Shown: in pieces, positions 43,722-55,163 of the stretch | How the letters are laid out: each line of letters opens with the position of its first letter | How positions within the stretch are numbered: position 1 is the stretch's first letter | Assembly (NCBI GenBank): GCA_022419385.1 | Contig: JAJUBI010000002.1 | Span: forward strand, 682,001-746,000 | DNA length: 64,000 bases | Direction of reading: 5' to 3' | Origin: Paraconiothyrium sp. Pb-2020 | Lineage: Eukaryota > Ascomycota > Dothideomycetes > Pleosporales > Didymosphaeriaceae | Translations under genes and position numbers: made by a program | Notes under the pieces: generated by a model | The model's database searches: none | What the model saw: the letters and a program-made list of their open reading frames with translations, nothing else | What the model was told of the DNA's origin: nothing

Positions 43722-46700
43722 TTAAACCGTCAGTATTCGCTCATTGACCCTCTCTTGTGCCCGCTGGTCCTTAGACATCTTCATCGCTTCGTCCAAACAT
43801 GGCCGAATGCGGCTCGTAAAGAGTTCCCTGAGTTCATCATTCCGCCTCATGACTTCCCTGCGGAACACCTTTGCTTCTTTCGAGTTGTCATCCTTTCTTG
43901 AGCAGGCCATGTTAATCTCATGCTGGATTTCTCCAAGAACACTCTTGATGTCGCGAATGAGCTCTTCCCTCAAATTCTCGAGCTTTCCGATCAGCTCTTT
44001 GAATATCGTGGTATGGAGCTGGTAGTAGGGCCCGTCGGGTACTGCGAGAGCTTGTTCGAAGGCTTTGCACCGGGCGTAGTGGAGGGTCTTTGATTCTGCA
44101 CACGCGTCAGTAAAGCACTTGAAGGTTCAAAACACACAAAAACATACTCTTTATCTTCTGCGCTGCATTTGCTGTGTCATAAGCGGGCTTGAAGGCTACG
44201 TAGAAGTAGGTGTAATTGCCGTGGGTCTCAAAGGCGCGATCGTGTATATCCCTAGGGGGGGTTAATTTGGTCGACTGTGTGTAATAGTTAGGACAAACCT
44301 TATGATCCTGGTCGCGTCTCTCTGCGCTGCAATACACGTGGTTTCAAGCCTCCTTTGGCGGACGCGCATGCCTGCCTGTACCTTCGCACTAAGACCTACG
44401 GCGTCATATTGTGGGCCATCTATGCGTCACTTGTCAGTAAACACGATATGGAAGGCCTTGTAGGCGGTGGCGTGTGCTATTTGCAAGACAGACTTACGCT
44501 CAAATTCGTTGAACAGCCCTTCAACAGTGCTCCGAATGCTTTGGATCAATTCAGTGAAGAACTCGGGAATTCTGACATTGCTCAGATCGTCCAAGCTGGA
44601 TAAAATGATCTTTCGTGGCTCCTCGTAAAGCTTTTCATTGAGGTCGAACTCGCCCATTGCAGTAGTGGTTAGACCTGCATCATCCTGTTAACGACTATAT
44701 ATATGACCAAGCGATGGCGCAAGTACCATGCTTCTTCATGAGGCTCTGATGTGTAGCAGGTTTCATCGACTTCTGAAACTCTGCATGGTGTCTAATGCCT
44801 CCTTCAGTCCACGATGCCTCCTTTTTCACTGAACACATTGTTAATGTTGTCAAATAGTAGACAATGTACAGATGGACTCACCCATGTGATCCTTTGCGCA
44901 CTCTACGTATCCGTCCATTAGGCTCTGGAATTGCTCCACGATGTCCGTCACAATACTCTTCACAGTGTCAGCGTAAGTCATGGCCTGCGTAGAGTTGCAC
45001 AAACCTGACAGCTTCCAGCAAATTGCTCGTCAACTTCAGCCTTTCTCTGAGCCATACTGACAGTACCGGACATCTCGAGAGAATTCATTGTACAATCCCA
45101 CGTTTCGTAGATGTGATGCTTCAAAGTCGCCCATCTCCCGTCGGCAGGGAAGTCTTCAATGATCCTTCTTAAATCCGGAATGCCAGTAGCTTCTTGGGAC
45201 AGTCGTGGAGCTTCGTCTCTTTCATCAGGGCTCCACGGAAGAAAGTTTTGGGCATACTTGTTATGCTCTTCATTGTCTATGCAGATTATGACGAGCTTCG
45301 GGTAATTCTTCTTCCAGATCTTCCTCGACAATAGCTTTCCACGGAGGTCTGCTATCGTGTGTTTGTTGTTTGCAACCACGTGGAGTTCGAATTCACTTCT
45401 ATGTTGTTAGCAGGAAGTCTCTTAACGCAGGCCGTAGGTTTCCCCGCCCATGCGACGAGGGGAAGATATGGCTCAGTCACATATTGCACCATCTGAATTA
45501 CTTACGCATTCTCAAACTCGTTCCGTTTGATTCTATCGTTTGTTAGCCAGTCCACTTTTTGGTAAAGCATAGGGCATACTTCTTTTCCCATATCTGGCGC
45601 TCTAGCTCTCTCTTGGCTGTCAACTCGTCCGCGTTTTCTTCTTGTTCCTTTAGTAGCCGAAGCTCTTCGTTTATCTGTGCAGTCTGTCGTTCGATAGAAT
45701 TGTAGGTCTGGCGTTCTTCCCTTGTAAAGCGCTTGCGTGCTGCAGTCTTGATTTTTTCATCGATCTCCTGAAGATTTATGTTAGTTCTACCTAGGTGCCA
45801 AAGTGGTCGGAGGGAGTAGAGAGACTTGCCGCAGAATGCGTAATTGCCAGGATGACATTGCCTGGTCCTCTCCTCTTGAGCGCGGTCTTGATTGTCGTAA
45901 AGACGTCGTCACTTGCGAGACACCTTTTCATCTCGTGGACGATCATGATCTTGTCTGCATCTCTCAAGGCCTTGTAAGCTCGGTCGACATGTGCTTTGTT
46001 CGTGTCACCGACCCCAGGTGCATCCTTGATTATGTTTCCTTTATCCAGGACCTCCGAATGTGAAGCCAAGACTACCTTCTCAACAAGTGAATATGGAGAA
46101 CACTCTGCGTCGGTTCCTTCTGCGAACGGTTCTGATGCCTTCCGAACGAAAGGAGCGATGAACTTTTTCACAGCATCCACTGTGGCGCAACCCTTCTCTA
46201 TCTTACCTGAGATAGCATCGCCTCCCTGGATTTTGCGGTAAATAAAGTCAATCCATTTCTTAAAGTTACGCAAGACCTCCGCGTCGTCGAATTTGTCCAG
46301 AAACCACTCTGCTGCGGCATGATCAGAGAAACCTTGTTCCTGCTTCAAGACTTTCAGATCGAGCATCAAAGTTGTTAGCCGAGTAGGAGCTTCTGCCGTT
46401 TCGATGTCCTCATCATCGGAGTCGTCTTCAGCCTCGAGTTTAGGATGAACCAACCGCCACTGACGGTATTCACGTAGACCATCCTCAACCATCTTCATGA
46501 CATATGGCTTGCTGTAGAGGAATACCTGAACAAGGAATGGTGTTTTCTGGCCGTTGTAGCACTGACGAAACTCCATCACGACGTTCGTCACACTGCTGGT
46601 TCCGCCGATCTGAGTGGCATTAGCGAATATTCTTGCTGCGTCGATATGCCAGACTTACGGCATTTCCGAGGTCGTGCCCGGTAATGGAATTGATCGTGGA

Positions 46701-47136
46701 CGTTTTCCCTTGCCCTGTCTTTCCCAAGACAACAGTACAGTGATTAGCTGTGTCCCAAGGAGGCTCTATTCGGGTGTGCAACAGATTGAGTAGATACTGC
46801 TTCTCTTCGCCCTCGTATGGAAGGTTCCGGATGAACTTGTACGCTTCTTCGTTAGCCAATCTGGCCAGGCGTTGGGCTTCGATTGCCGGCTGCTGACTGA
46901 AAGCATGCGAACAATGTGGTCTCGTTCTTGATGTAGGCTTTGCTAGCACTGGAGGCTGTACACGATCGGAAGCAAGGGGCGATCCTAGGCGTGTTAGTTG
47001 GTTTACCTCATCGCCAGTAAGTGTTCGACTCACCTTCCCGCTTTGGTGGCGGCACTTGGGCGTTTCTTTGCGTGTTGAACATCACGGCCCTCGGAGCTTT
47101 GGCAGCTAATGCTGAGTGGAAGGGTGGTCCTGGCAT
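43722..47136 (-). CDS. SLIP-GC/dynamin-like large GTPase, copy 2
   Basis: Twelve exons are inferred: 47136-47034, 46984-46659, 46609-45830, 45767-45580, 45532-45506, 45398-45005, 44957-44882, 44828-44727, 44674-44498, 44419-44299, 44251-44148 and 44095-43722. They give 923 aa in consistent phase. The P-loop is GKTGQGKTS at about 122-130 and G3 is DAPG at about 339-342; a canonical G4 is not obvious. After the GTPase core come a coiled-coil-like segment (EEENADELTAKRELERQ), a microexon, the block PKLVIICIDNEEHNKYAQN and a long helical C-terminus. Intron 45768-45829 uses a GC donor (GCAAGT). The join between exons 6 and 7 (donor GTTTGT) is the least certain. Function is unknown; it belongs to the same family as 21267-24600, though the sequences are divergent. 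Confidence 0.78.
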
Positions 47137-47925
47137 GTCTTTGGAGATCGAATAAGAAGAAGCCGACCACAAAGAGGGTATCAGCGAGGATATAAGTAGT
47201 TGCAAGCGAGAGCGCAAAGGTGATTGCGTATCTTGCTCGACAGGTGAAAGTGAAAGACAAGGTTGCAACTCTATTGCTCTCTCACCTTCTACGACGTGTG
47301 CGACGAGGTCCAACACAAAGCGCTCTCAGCTTCAACATCGAAGAATGGGAAGGAAACGTGCGTGAATGTTGGGGCATGAAGGAGGGTAGGCATGTCAGAG
47401 CCGGGGTTACAAGGAATATCATGCCAGTCTCGAATTATGCCGGATCTATGGTATTCAACGCCGCTGCAAACTCTTGAAAAAGAAAATCCCTCAAATTCCG
47501 TTCTCGTAGCACTGCAAATGAAAGCCAAAGCGGGTGTTCTCTAACGCTCTACACAAAACAGTTTGGGTGGCGTCTGCTCTCTGCTATGCGGGGGTGCTCT
47601 GAACAGGATGGACTCCGCTACCGCCGCCGGCTCGGAAGGATTGGAGATATCCCATATGGCAATCCCTTATCCAGCCGTTCGGAAGGCTAGTCGTTTTCAT
47701 AGCGGAGAAAGTCCCAGGCTGAAAATTGATCCCATAACGGTATAGGCATGGTGATTGGGTATGACGTAGCATCGTACAGCAGACCATTCAGCCATAATCT
47801 TCCACTGCATATGTCCAGGTAGGGGCTAAGGTAGCTGGGATCTGATATGGTTTGTGGTTTTGAGCAAACTCCGTAGGGTAATTATATTGCGCTTGAGGAA
47901 ACGTCTCTCGTCCAGAAAAGCGCAA
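47137..47925. other. Intergenic stretch
   Basis: This 789-bp stretch holds the promoter of the second GTPase gene and the 3' flank of ALG13. No gene is recognised. Confidence 0.45.
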
Positions 47926-48516
47926 TTACTCGTTGTTGAAGTCCGTAAAGCCCACAGTCTCATCCATAACGTTTGCAAAACTCTTGATCTGCCGCTGTTT
48001 CCCGGCCGTAACAGGCGGAAACTGTGTCATCTTCGCCCGGAAATCCTCGAAGGCCTGAATCGCGGGCGCAAGGCTGTCGACATTACCGTGAATAAGATAA
48101 TTGGCCCTGTCCATGGCGACCGCCAACTCTTCTTGGTGGTTGTCCAAGAGCGCAGTATTGGGAACCACGATGAGTGGGATCTGGAACCGCAAAGCTGCGA
48201 GTATAGATCCGGAACCAGCATGAGAGATAGCGAGCCCCTGAGTTTCCTGAACCAGCTTGAATTGCCCGATCAGTCCGCTTGAGTCGAAGTCCATACCATC
48301 AATCTCCAGCTTCTCCTCAGCTCCCTTCTGCTTTAGATACACACGGGCAGCTTGGGCGCTAGTCTCATAGACATCTTTGGCGGTTCCATACTGGATGAAT
48401 ATGTGTGTGATTCCGCATTGCAGGAAAGCATCCAGACACGGTGTAGACAAGACCGACACGATGAGTCTGGTAAAAGGTGCTGTCGCGCCCGTTGTAACGA
48501 AGCACAATTTCGACAT
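47926..48516 (-). CDS. ALG13: UDP-GlcNAc transferase catalytic subunit Alg13
   Basis: A single exon encodes 196 aa, the normal length for Alg13. Alg13 binds the membrane protein Alg14 on the cytosolic face of the ER. Together they add the second GlcNAc to the dolichol-linked oligosaccharide for N-glycosylation. Visible features are the N-terminal CFVTTGATAPFTRLI strand-loop of the GT28 C-terminal-domain fold, IFIQYGTAKDVYE, the donor-binding region ISHAGSGSILAALRFQIP, and LIVVPNTALLDNHQEELA. The ATG at 48516 (MSKLCFVTTG) is preferred because the open frame upstream adds 18 non-family residues. It is transcribed divergently from mS35, 246 bp away. Confidence 0.93.
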   Translation of the reverse strand: MSKLCFVTTGATAPFTRLIVSVLSTPCLDAFLQCGITHIFIQYGTAKDVYETSAQAARVYLKQKGAEEKLEIDGMDFDSSGLIGQFKLVQETQGLAISHAGSGSILAALRFQIPLIVVPNTALLDNHQEELAVAMDRANYLIHGNVDSLAPAIQAFEDFRAKMTQFPPVTAGKQRQIKSFANVMDETVGFTDFNNE

Positions 48517-48762
48517 ATTGAATCCCAATGATGTGTTCAGAATGTATGACAGTGTAAGAAGCCTATTCAAAGTCAGAATCCAGCGTTATTGTTACAATCG
48601 TTTCAAGTAATCTGGCATATCATTATACTGGTTGAAGTTCACGAGATAGAGTACTAGGTATGAACTCGGCTCGGCCGCACTTTCTTCCGCAGCAGCTTGG
48701 CACTCGGAGGTCCGCCCATCGCGAAAAGTTAACGCCCTGCGCATCGCCAATCTATTCCCGCA
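48517..48762. promoter_or_regulatory. Bidirectional promoter region, ALG13 / mS35
   Basis: Only 246 bp separate the start codons of the divergent ALG13 and mS35 genes, so both promoters must lie here or overlap the leaders. Specific elements were not identified. Confidence 0.6.
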
Positions 48763-49959
48763 ATGGCTTCGATTTCACGGCGACTCGTGCTGTTATCGCG
48801 GCGCTGTCCGTCGAGAACACACTCACCATACGCAGCGCCCAAATACACAACTCAATGGCAAACACGACCGCTCTCAACCACGCCTGCTCGCCGCGCAGAT
48901 GAAAACAACCCAGGACCCCCCAAAGAAGCTGCCATCCCCGGCGCACCCGCTTCGGACCCAACCGAAGAAGCGATCAACCCTAATGTAACGCCCCAGAAGT
49001 CGACCGGTGGATCAGCGCTCCAGCAGCTCGTGGAGGACTTGAAAGCCCTGGACCCGGAGGTCATTGAAGATGCGATTCGTAAGGGGAAGGAGGGTGTTTC
49101 GTGGGTGAACAACGCGGAAACCAAAGAGATGGACGAGGACGACTGGTTCATCCCAGAGGAGACTCAGGACACACGGAAGATGGGGTTCTGGGGTGAAGGA
49201 GAACCAACCCTCGGCAAAGATGAGGATTACTATGGTGATGATCTGACTAGTTTGGGTCACGGAGAGCTGGAGCAGCATAGGGAGTTGAGGGAGTATGCGA
49301 GGTTGATTGCGTGGGAGTTGCCGTTGTTAAACCGTACGTTTCTCACCTTTCCTAATGACATCGCAGAATGGTATGGGATAGACACTAATTAATGCTCAGA
49401 ACTCGCCCGCCCATTCGAGCCCCCCACCGCCGCAACCCCCTTCCGCTTCCGCTACACCTCCTACCTTGGCGAATCGCACCCCGCCACTAACAAAGTCGTT
49501 GTCGAATTCTCCTCCTCTGACCTCTCTCTCACATCAACCCAGCGCGACAAGCTTATAAAGCTCGCTGGCGTCCGCTATAACCCCGACACCGACATTATCA
49601 AAATGTCCTGCGAGTCCTACGACACGCAAGCCCAGAACAAGCGCTTCCTCGGCGAGTCAATTACCAACTTGATCAAGGAGGCAAAGGATGGAAAAGACAC
49701 GTTCGCGGACGTGCCCTTCGATTTTAGACACCACAAGCCGAAGGTTAGGCATCAGTTTCCTAAGGAATGGATATTGACGCCGGAGAGGAAGCAATATCTG
49801 GAAAACAAGCGGAAGGATATGCTGCAGTTGGATGACCAGAAGGCGAATAACGGAGAGCTGGTGGATGGCAAGAACATCGTGGCTAATAGTTTGCCTACGG
49901 CGATCGCGGAGCCAGTGCCGGTGATGGTTGGTGGGCCTCGAGGGAGGGCACTTCGATGA
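48763..49959 (+). CDS. RSM24: Mitochondrial small ribosomal subunit protein mS35 (Rsm24)
   Basis: Two exons, 48763-49333 and 49400-49959, encode 376 aa; the 66-bp intron rejoins ELPLLN to QLARPFEPP. The first 45 residues are rich in Arg/Ser with no acids (MASISRRLVLLSRRCPSRTH), a typical mitochondrial presequence. The mature part shows the mS35 pattern: an acidic linker (EMDEDDWFIPEETQDTRKM), REYARLIAWELPLL, PFRFRYTSYLGESHPATNKV, and DKLIKLAGVRYNPDTDIIKM followed by FLGESITNLIKEAKD. The protein is a component of the 37S mitoribosomal subunit. The C-terminal 40 residues are poorly conserved. Confidence 0.92.
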
Positions 49960-50396
49960 GGGGCTTGAGAAGCTTGGGGAACAGTACAGGGTGCTTGGAC
50001 TTGCATTTTCAAAGAGTAAGGAACCGAGGGGCAGGTGGAAGCAGCAGTGCTGTATATCATGTTGTACATTGTAACATATAAGAGTTCCTGTCAGTGCCGG
50101 CGCAGCACTGAACGTGTAGGAATACAACCAAGATGGAGATCATGTAGGAGTACGTTCCCTGGTAGAAATGTATCAGTCCGCCTCCTGCCTGAATGGTTGC
50201 TTGTCCCCCATTGGTATGTGATCAAAACCTAACACCGTCGCTTTCAATGCGCCTATTCCATGCAGTGCCTCCCTCTCCGCCATTATAGAACGAGCTGGTT
50301 CATGTTCTGCAAAGGAAGCAATGAGAGCATGTCCAGCCAAGAGATGACTCGGCTGATCTCAGATTTGAGCTCAATTCTTTCAACACAACCAATCCT
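49960..50396. other. Convergent intergenic spacer
   Basis: This 437-bp stretch lies between the 3' ends of mS35 and the Iec3 gene. Nothing is recognised. Confidence 0.5.
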
Positions 50397-51567
50397 TCAC
50401 ACAGCGACTCCCACTGCGCTTTGACGTTTCCTCTTGCTGCCTTTCCCTGTGGGTTCACCGTCCTCCCTCTTCCGCTTGGGCGCACGACTGCTTCCACCCT
50501 TCGGCCTGTATGCTGAGTCGTTTTCACCACCTTTGCTCTTCCGCCCGCCTTTCCCCGCCGCACCTGACTCGGGATCAAACCCATCATCTTCCTCGTGATC
50601 TGTCTTCGGACCTGGCGTGCCTGCCGCAGCCGACTGGCGTTTCCCGCGAGCCCCTGCATTTGCCCTTGGCGCGGCCTTCTCCGACATGTTTTCTGGGTGT
50701 TGTGGGTCCTTGTCCTGCAGAAACACTTGTGGTTGATGCTTTCGTAGCCAATTGTAAACACTATCTGGATTCCGTACCGAGAGGTCTTTATCTGTCGGCG
50801 GAGGATGGCTGGAGGGTATGCGGATAGGGCGTGCGTCAAACGCGTTGGGGTCGGCGAAGGCCTGGTCTAAGAGAGCGAGATATTCTTCTTCATGCGTGGG
50901 GGACATGTAGCCAGGCGCTGTTTCTGATAGGTCTAGGCCTTCTACTGGCGTTTCAGGAGCTTCTGTGGTGTGCGGTATATTGGCTTCCATGCTAACGAGC
51001 GAGCGCGATAGCTGTATGGTCTGGGAGTTATGAAGGTCCTCGGCACGGCGCGTGTATTCGTCTGCTGTGATGATGCCATTGGCGAGCTCTGTACGGAGAC
51101 TGTTCAATCGCTGGTGTACCAGTTCGGGGTCTTCGATGGTAGGTTTGGCATCAATCTCGGCTTGTTCTCGCAGGTCTACGCGGAGGTTTGCAGGCAGCCG
51201 TGCGCTATCATTCATGTTGAGGAGGATATCGAGGATTTGACTACACCAAGTCAGCTACATTGTGCCATTCTTTGAGCTTGTACAGACGCACTCGTTCTGC
51301 TCGCGCAGCCGACGCGCGACTGCGTTGGACCTCCATTCCGACAAAATGAGGTCGTTGCTAGTCGTCATTGTCTCGTCAAAGCGGACGCGCATCTTCCTAT
51401 ACTTGCGCCTGTATCGCGCTATCAGCAGATTGTCTCCAGAGTTGGCGGGCGTGACACTACCTCCATGACCGCTTCACGGGCGCCTTCTCTGCGCCTTCGT
51501 GCTGTTGTTCTGCGTGTGCATCAGGCTGCCGCGGGACGTCGGCGGGCGCGTCTCCAGGAGAGGCCAT
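50397..51567 (-). CDS. iec3: INO80 chromatin-remodelling complex subunit Iec3
   Basis: Three exons, 51567-51461, 51408-51292 and 51240-50397, encode 355 aa; introns are 52 and 51 bp. Exon phases join RSWR to KYRKMRVRFDETMTTSNDLI and then REQNDQILDILLNMNDSARL, giving the family's Iec3 domain in the N-terminal third. The later conserved block is PDSVYNWLRKHQPQVFLQD. The C-terminus is a long Lys/Arg/Gly-rich disordered tail (KRKREDGEPTGKGSKRKRQS) with likely nuclear localisation signals. Iec3 is a fungal-specific subunit of the INO80 ATP-dependent nucleosome remodeller. The gene is divergent from the ORMDL gene. Confidence 0.88.
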
Positions 51568-52214
51568 TGTGCTGTGAAGGATGCCGGACAAGAGGAAGAT
51601 GCGAATGTGGAGGTATTGTGGAGCTGACAACTGTTGGAGGAAGGCGCGGTCGAGAAGCACGTCCAAGCGGTCCGAGCGTCACGGATGCAGGTGTGGTTTT
51701 GGGCTAGCCATCACTCCAAAGAAGTCACCTGCCCTCCTTCCTCCTCAGTTTTCACCGCGTCAGGAGAACTGCAGCCTGTTCTTACTCAGTGCATTCCCAT
51801 TTCCAGCGCTTCCACGTCCAACACCACCTCTTACATTCACCATCGCCATTCGCTCACCGCGTCGAAGTTCGGACAAGCCGGAAAGGTGGTGCGTACGCAG
51901 TAAGCCTCTACCAACCACACGCCACCTCTTTCCGGATACTGAACTGCTTGCCTGCAGTCTTAGGACGGTGTTCTGAGTACGCTATCCTTCCCACTGGTGG
52001 CAGTGCAGAAGCCTATTATATTGGAATTCCTGCCCTGACTTAGGATCCAGATCCGCCTCCGCGCTGCTCCATATTCAGCAGCTCCCCCCACCCACGCCTT
52101 CCGCGAAGAAGCTCCAATACCGCCAAGCTGTCACCCATACTCCTCAACCGCACCTCCCGGCTGAGCTTCGCCGGCGACCCGCGACCCCGCCGACCGAGTG
52201 CTTCACCAGGCAAG
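51568..52214. promoter_or_regulatory. Divergent intergenic region, Iec3 / ORMDL
   Basis: This 647-bp region lies between two divergent housekeeping genes and holds both promoters and leaders. No further gene is recognised. Confidence 0.5.
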
Positions 52215-52914
52215 ATGCCTTTGGATGCGAAAGAGGTCCGGAGACGGCGTAGCAGTAGTCTTGTCTACACCGAACCCCCCGAATCGCTCGAGCAGCTTAG
52301 CGATCAGGCTGCTCTTCCCAATTTGAATGCGCAATGGGTGAATGCAAAAGGTCAGCAGTTCCTTGTCCACAATCACGAGTTATGCGGGCTGTGGAAAAGT
52401 TCATCCAGCCGGGGATCCGTGGCCTTTCGAGACTGGCTAACATAATACGTACAGGCGCATGGGTAATACACTTCGTCCTCATCGCACTCGGCAAAATATT
52501 ATTTGACATCATCCCGGGTGTCTCGCAGGAAACATCATGGACCCTCACCAATATCTCATACGTGGCCGGGTCATATCTCATGTTCCACTACGTCCGCGGT
52601 GTACCATTCGACTTCAACTCGGGTGCCTACGACAACCTCAACATGTGGGAGCAGATCGACAACGGGGACCAGTACACACCTGCCAAGAAGTTCCTACTCA
52701 TGGTCCCTATTGGACTATTTTTGCTAAGCACCCATTACACCCGCTATGACCTCACATACTTTATCATCAACACGATGGCCACACTAGCTGTAGTCATTCC
52801 GAAGCTGCCAGCGGTGAGTAACTCGGCGCGCACTCGGATACAATCTATACTAATTGTGAGCAGGCACACAGGCTTCGCATTTCATTTTTCTCGCCTCCGC
52901 CGGATGATGCATAG
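52215..52914 (+). CDS. ORM1: ORMDL-family ER membrane regulator of sphingolipid synthesis
   Basis: Three exons, 52215-52350, 52455-52813 and 52864-52914, encode 181 aa; introns are 104 and 50 bp. Orm proteins bind serine palmitoyltransferase in the ER and inhibit it when sphingolipids suffice. The N-terminus has an RRRRSSS cluster (residues 9-15), matching the phosphorylated serine region of yeast Orm1/2. The membrane domain is typical: NLNAQWVNAKGAWVIH, KILFDIIPGVSQETSWTLTN, YLMFHYVRGVPFDFNSGAYD, NLNMWEQIDNGDQYTPAKKF and a last helix ending VVIPKLP. The third exon supplies the family ending AHRLRISFF. Confidence 0.93.
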
Positions 52915-53685
52915 ATTGGCTGTTGAGATAACGACTGGGATAATTATTATTGATTCCACCTGTAATTGTGCATGTACTTTTAGCTTCCGCCAAAAGCGAG
53001 CCCGAGATTGAGTTGCATGGAGCGGGAAGGCGTTTCGGTTGGAAACACGAAAGGGACAGTGCTCTATAGCGGACAGGATGAATCCATTTCTACTGCTTAT
53101 GTAAATTTCCTCCCCTTGATCACGTCTTTACGCAGGTCTGCTCGCTTGATCTTCGCGATGTCACCAACGTCGAAATGCGGCTCAAATTGGTAAGCATTCC
53201 CGGCTATACACGAAACGCGACACCTGAAACACCTCCAGCTGACACACTGACAGGTCGCATGGACTTTGGAAATGCATACAAGAATACTGGTTAGTTGACC
53301 AATGGCAGATCTTCGGCTGCAGATTATCCCCTGACTTTAGCGAATGAAAACCGGCTTCGGCCCCTAGTAAGCCCGGTGACGCTACACGTGCTACAATCCC
53401 CATTATCCAGTTCGTCATCATCGATTTCTCAATCTTTCTCTTCTAGCCTGTCGCGATGTTTGTCTGAACCTACACTGCAGTCTATGCTGACTGTCAGGGT
53501 TCCAGTTCTTCTACAATCCGCCAGTAGTGACCCTTGCATAACATCATGATTACCTAGCTCCAAACTGAGCTCAAAGAAACAGCCAGCCTGTGCATGATCA
53601 TCAATTCTATTCCTGGGGCCTAGTCTACACGGAATCAAACACAGCCCAACTTCCGCATCATCAGCGATCAAAGAGATATTTGGAC
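52915..53685. other. Intergenic between ORMDL and antiporter genes
   Basis: This 771-bp stretch contains open, gene-like stretches on both strands around 53100-53310. On the minus strand one reads HFDVGDIAKIKRADLRKD before a stop. None extends or matches a family I know. Confidence 0.4.
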
Positions 53686-55163
53686 ATGGCGTGGAAACAA
53701 CTGGAGCCGACTGCTCCGCACGTCACCTACGGTACAATAACATTCTTCCTCCTCTCCTACGCCCTCTTCTCCCTCTTCATCCGCAACCGCCTTCACCTTT
53801 CCGAACCACCTCTGGCAACCGTTTTCGGCATCATCGTAGGGCCAAAAGGGCTCGCCTTTCTCAGACCTTACGATTGGGGCTTTGGTGATGATGTCGTCCA
53901 AGAAGTTACGCGGCTCATCGCTGGCATACAATGCTTCGCCGTCGGTCTAGAACTTCCGGAGCACTATTTCACGAAAGGAGGGAAGTGGAAGGATGTTGCT
54001 GTTTTGTTGGGTCCAGTGATGACATTCGGCTGGATCGTCTGCGCCGCGTTCATCATCATCCTATTCGAGACTGATATCGCGACGGGACTTATCATATCCG
54101 CATGTCTTACCCCCACGGACCCTGTGCTCGCGGCATCCGTTCTCTCAAACTCCCAGTTCAGCCACCGTGTTCCGAAGAGCGTGTGCGAGATTTGCTCTCC
54201 GCTGAGTCTGGCGTCAATGACGGCGTATCCTTCCCCTTCCTTTACCTTGGTCTGTCCATCATTGCGCGCACCACACTCTCCGGCATCCTCAAGAAATGGG
54301 TGTTTATCACCATCCTGTACCAGTGCGCGTTCGGTACCATTCTAGGTCTCACCATCGGATTTACTTTCAATAAGGTGTTCACATACAGCTACAAGCGCGA
54401 ATTCATGGGTTCAGCATCGTACCTGGCTTTCTACCTCCTACTCGCTGTCTTCGCGCTTGGTCTTGCAAGCACGCTAGGTGTAGACGACTTCCTCGTCACT
54501 TTCTTCGCCGGGCTGGGTTTCTCGCATGGAGGGAACTTTCCTACAGCCGATGCACGGTTACCCATTATAATCGACCTCGTACTCAACTCTACCATGTTCG
54601 TGTTTTTCGGGGCAATGATACCCTGGGCATCCTTCAGCGCTCTGGACTCTATCACACCAGGTCGATTGTTTGGCTTGCTGGCGCTGATACTGGCGTTCAG
54701 ACGGATACCCATCGTCTTCGCAGCCTACAAACTCCGCCTCCTCCCGCACATCCGTACCTCGACCGAAGCCCTTTTCGCAGGCCACTTCGGTCCCATGGGT
54801 GTCGGTGCGCTCTTCTTGGCAATCGAAGCTCGCGCGCAGTTGGAAACAGATACTTCCTTACCTCTCCCCAACCCGCCGGACGATTTGCCCCTCGAATTGC
54901 AGAGGACAGTCACGCTGGTTTGGCCGATCATCTGCTTTGTGGTGCTGGGCAGTGTGCTCGTGCATGGGCTGAGCACGTTGGTTATTAGTGTAGGAGGGCA
55001 CTTTTCGAGGAAGCAAGGGGAGAGGGCGCCACTGCTTGGGGCAGAGACAGAGGGGTTGCATGGGATGGTTTTCGATGAGGCCGATGAGGAGAGACGAGAG
55101 GAGAACGAAGAAGATGAGGAAGAGGAAGGGGCGAGGAGACATGCATTGTTTAGGGGGACGTGA
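53686..55163 (+). CDS. SOD2: Na+/H+ antiporter, Nha1/Sod2 family, with frameshift
   Basis: Two abutting reading frames cover one antiporter. Frame one (53686-54177, 164 codons) reads MAWKQLEPTAPHVTY, the pore segments EPPLATVFGIIVGPKGLAF and IAGIQCFAVGLELPEHYF, and the CLTPTDPVLAASVL signature with the conserved TD-P pair. After VPK the frame runs into a stop. The family sequence continues from 54180 in another frame as RVRDLLSAESGVNDGVSFPF, with the essential ND pair, through to LFRGT at 55163. Two extra bases (AG at 54178-54179, in AAGAG) explain the shift exactly. Without it the product would be about 491 aa, near Sod2 size. These plasma-membrane proteins export Na+ or K+ in exchange for H+. 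The C-terminus is highly acidic. The shift may be a sequencing error or a true null allele. Confidence 0.85.

Noticed and set aside
53008..53421. Gene-like stretches on both strands upstream of the antiporter
   Set aside because: Short, interrupted by stops on each strand, and no recognised family or complete exon model.
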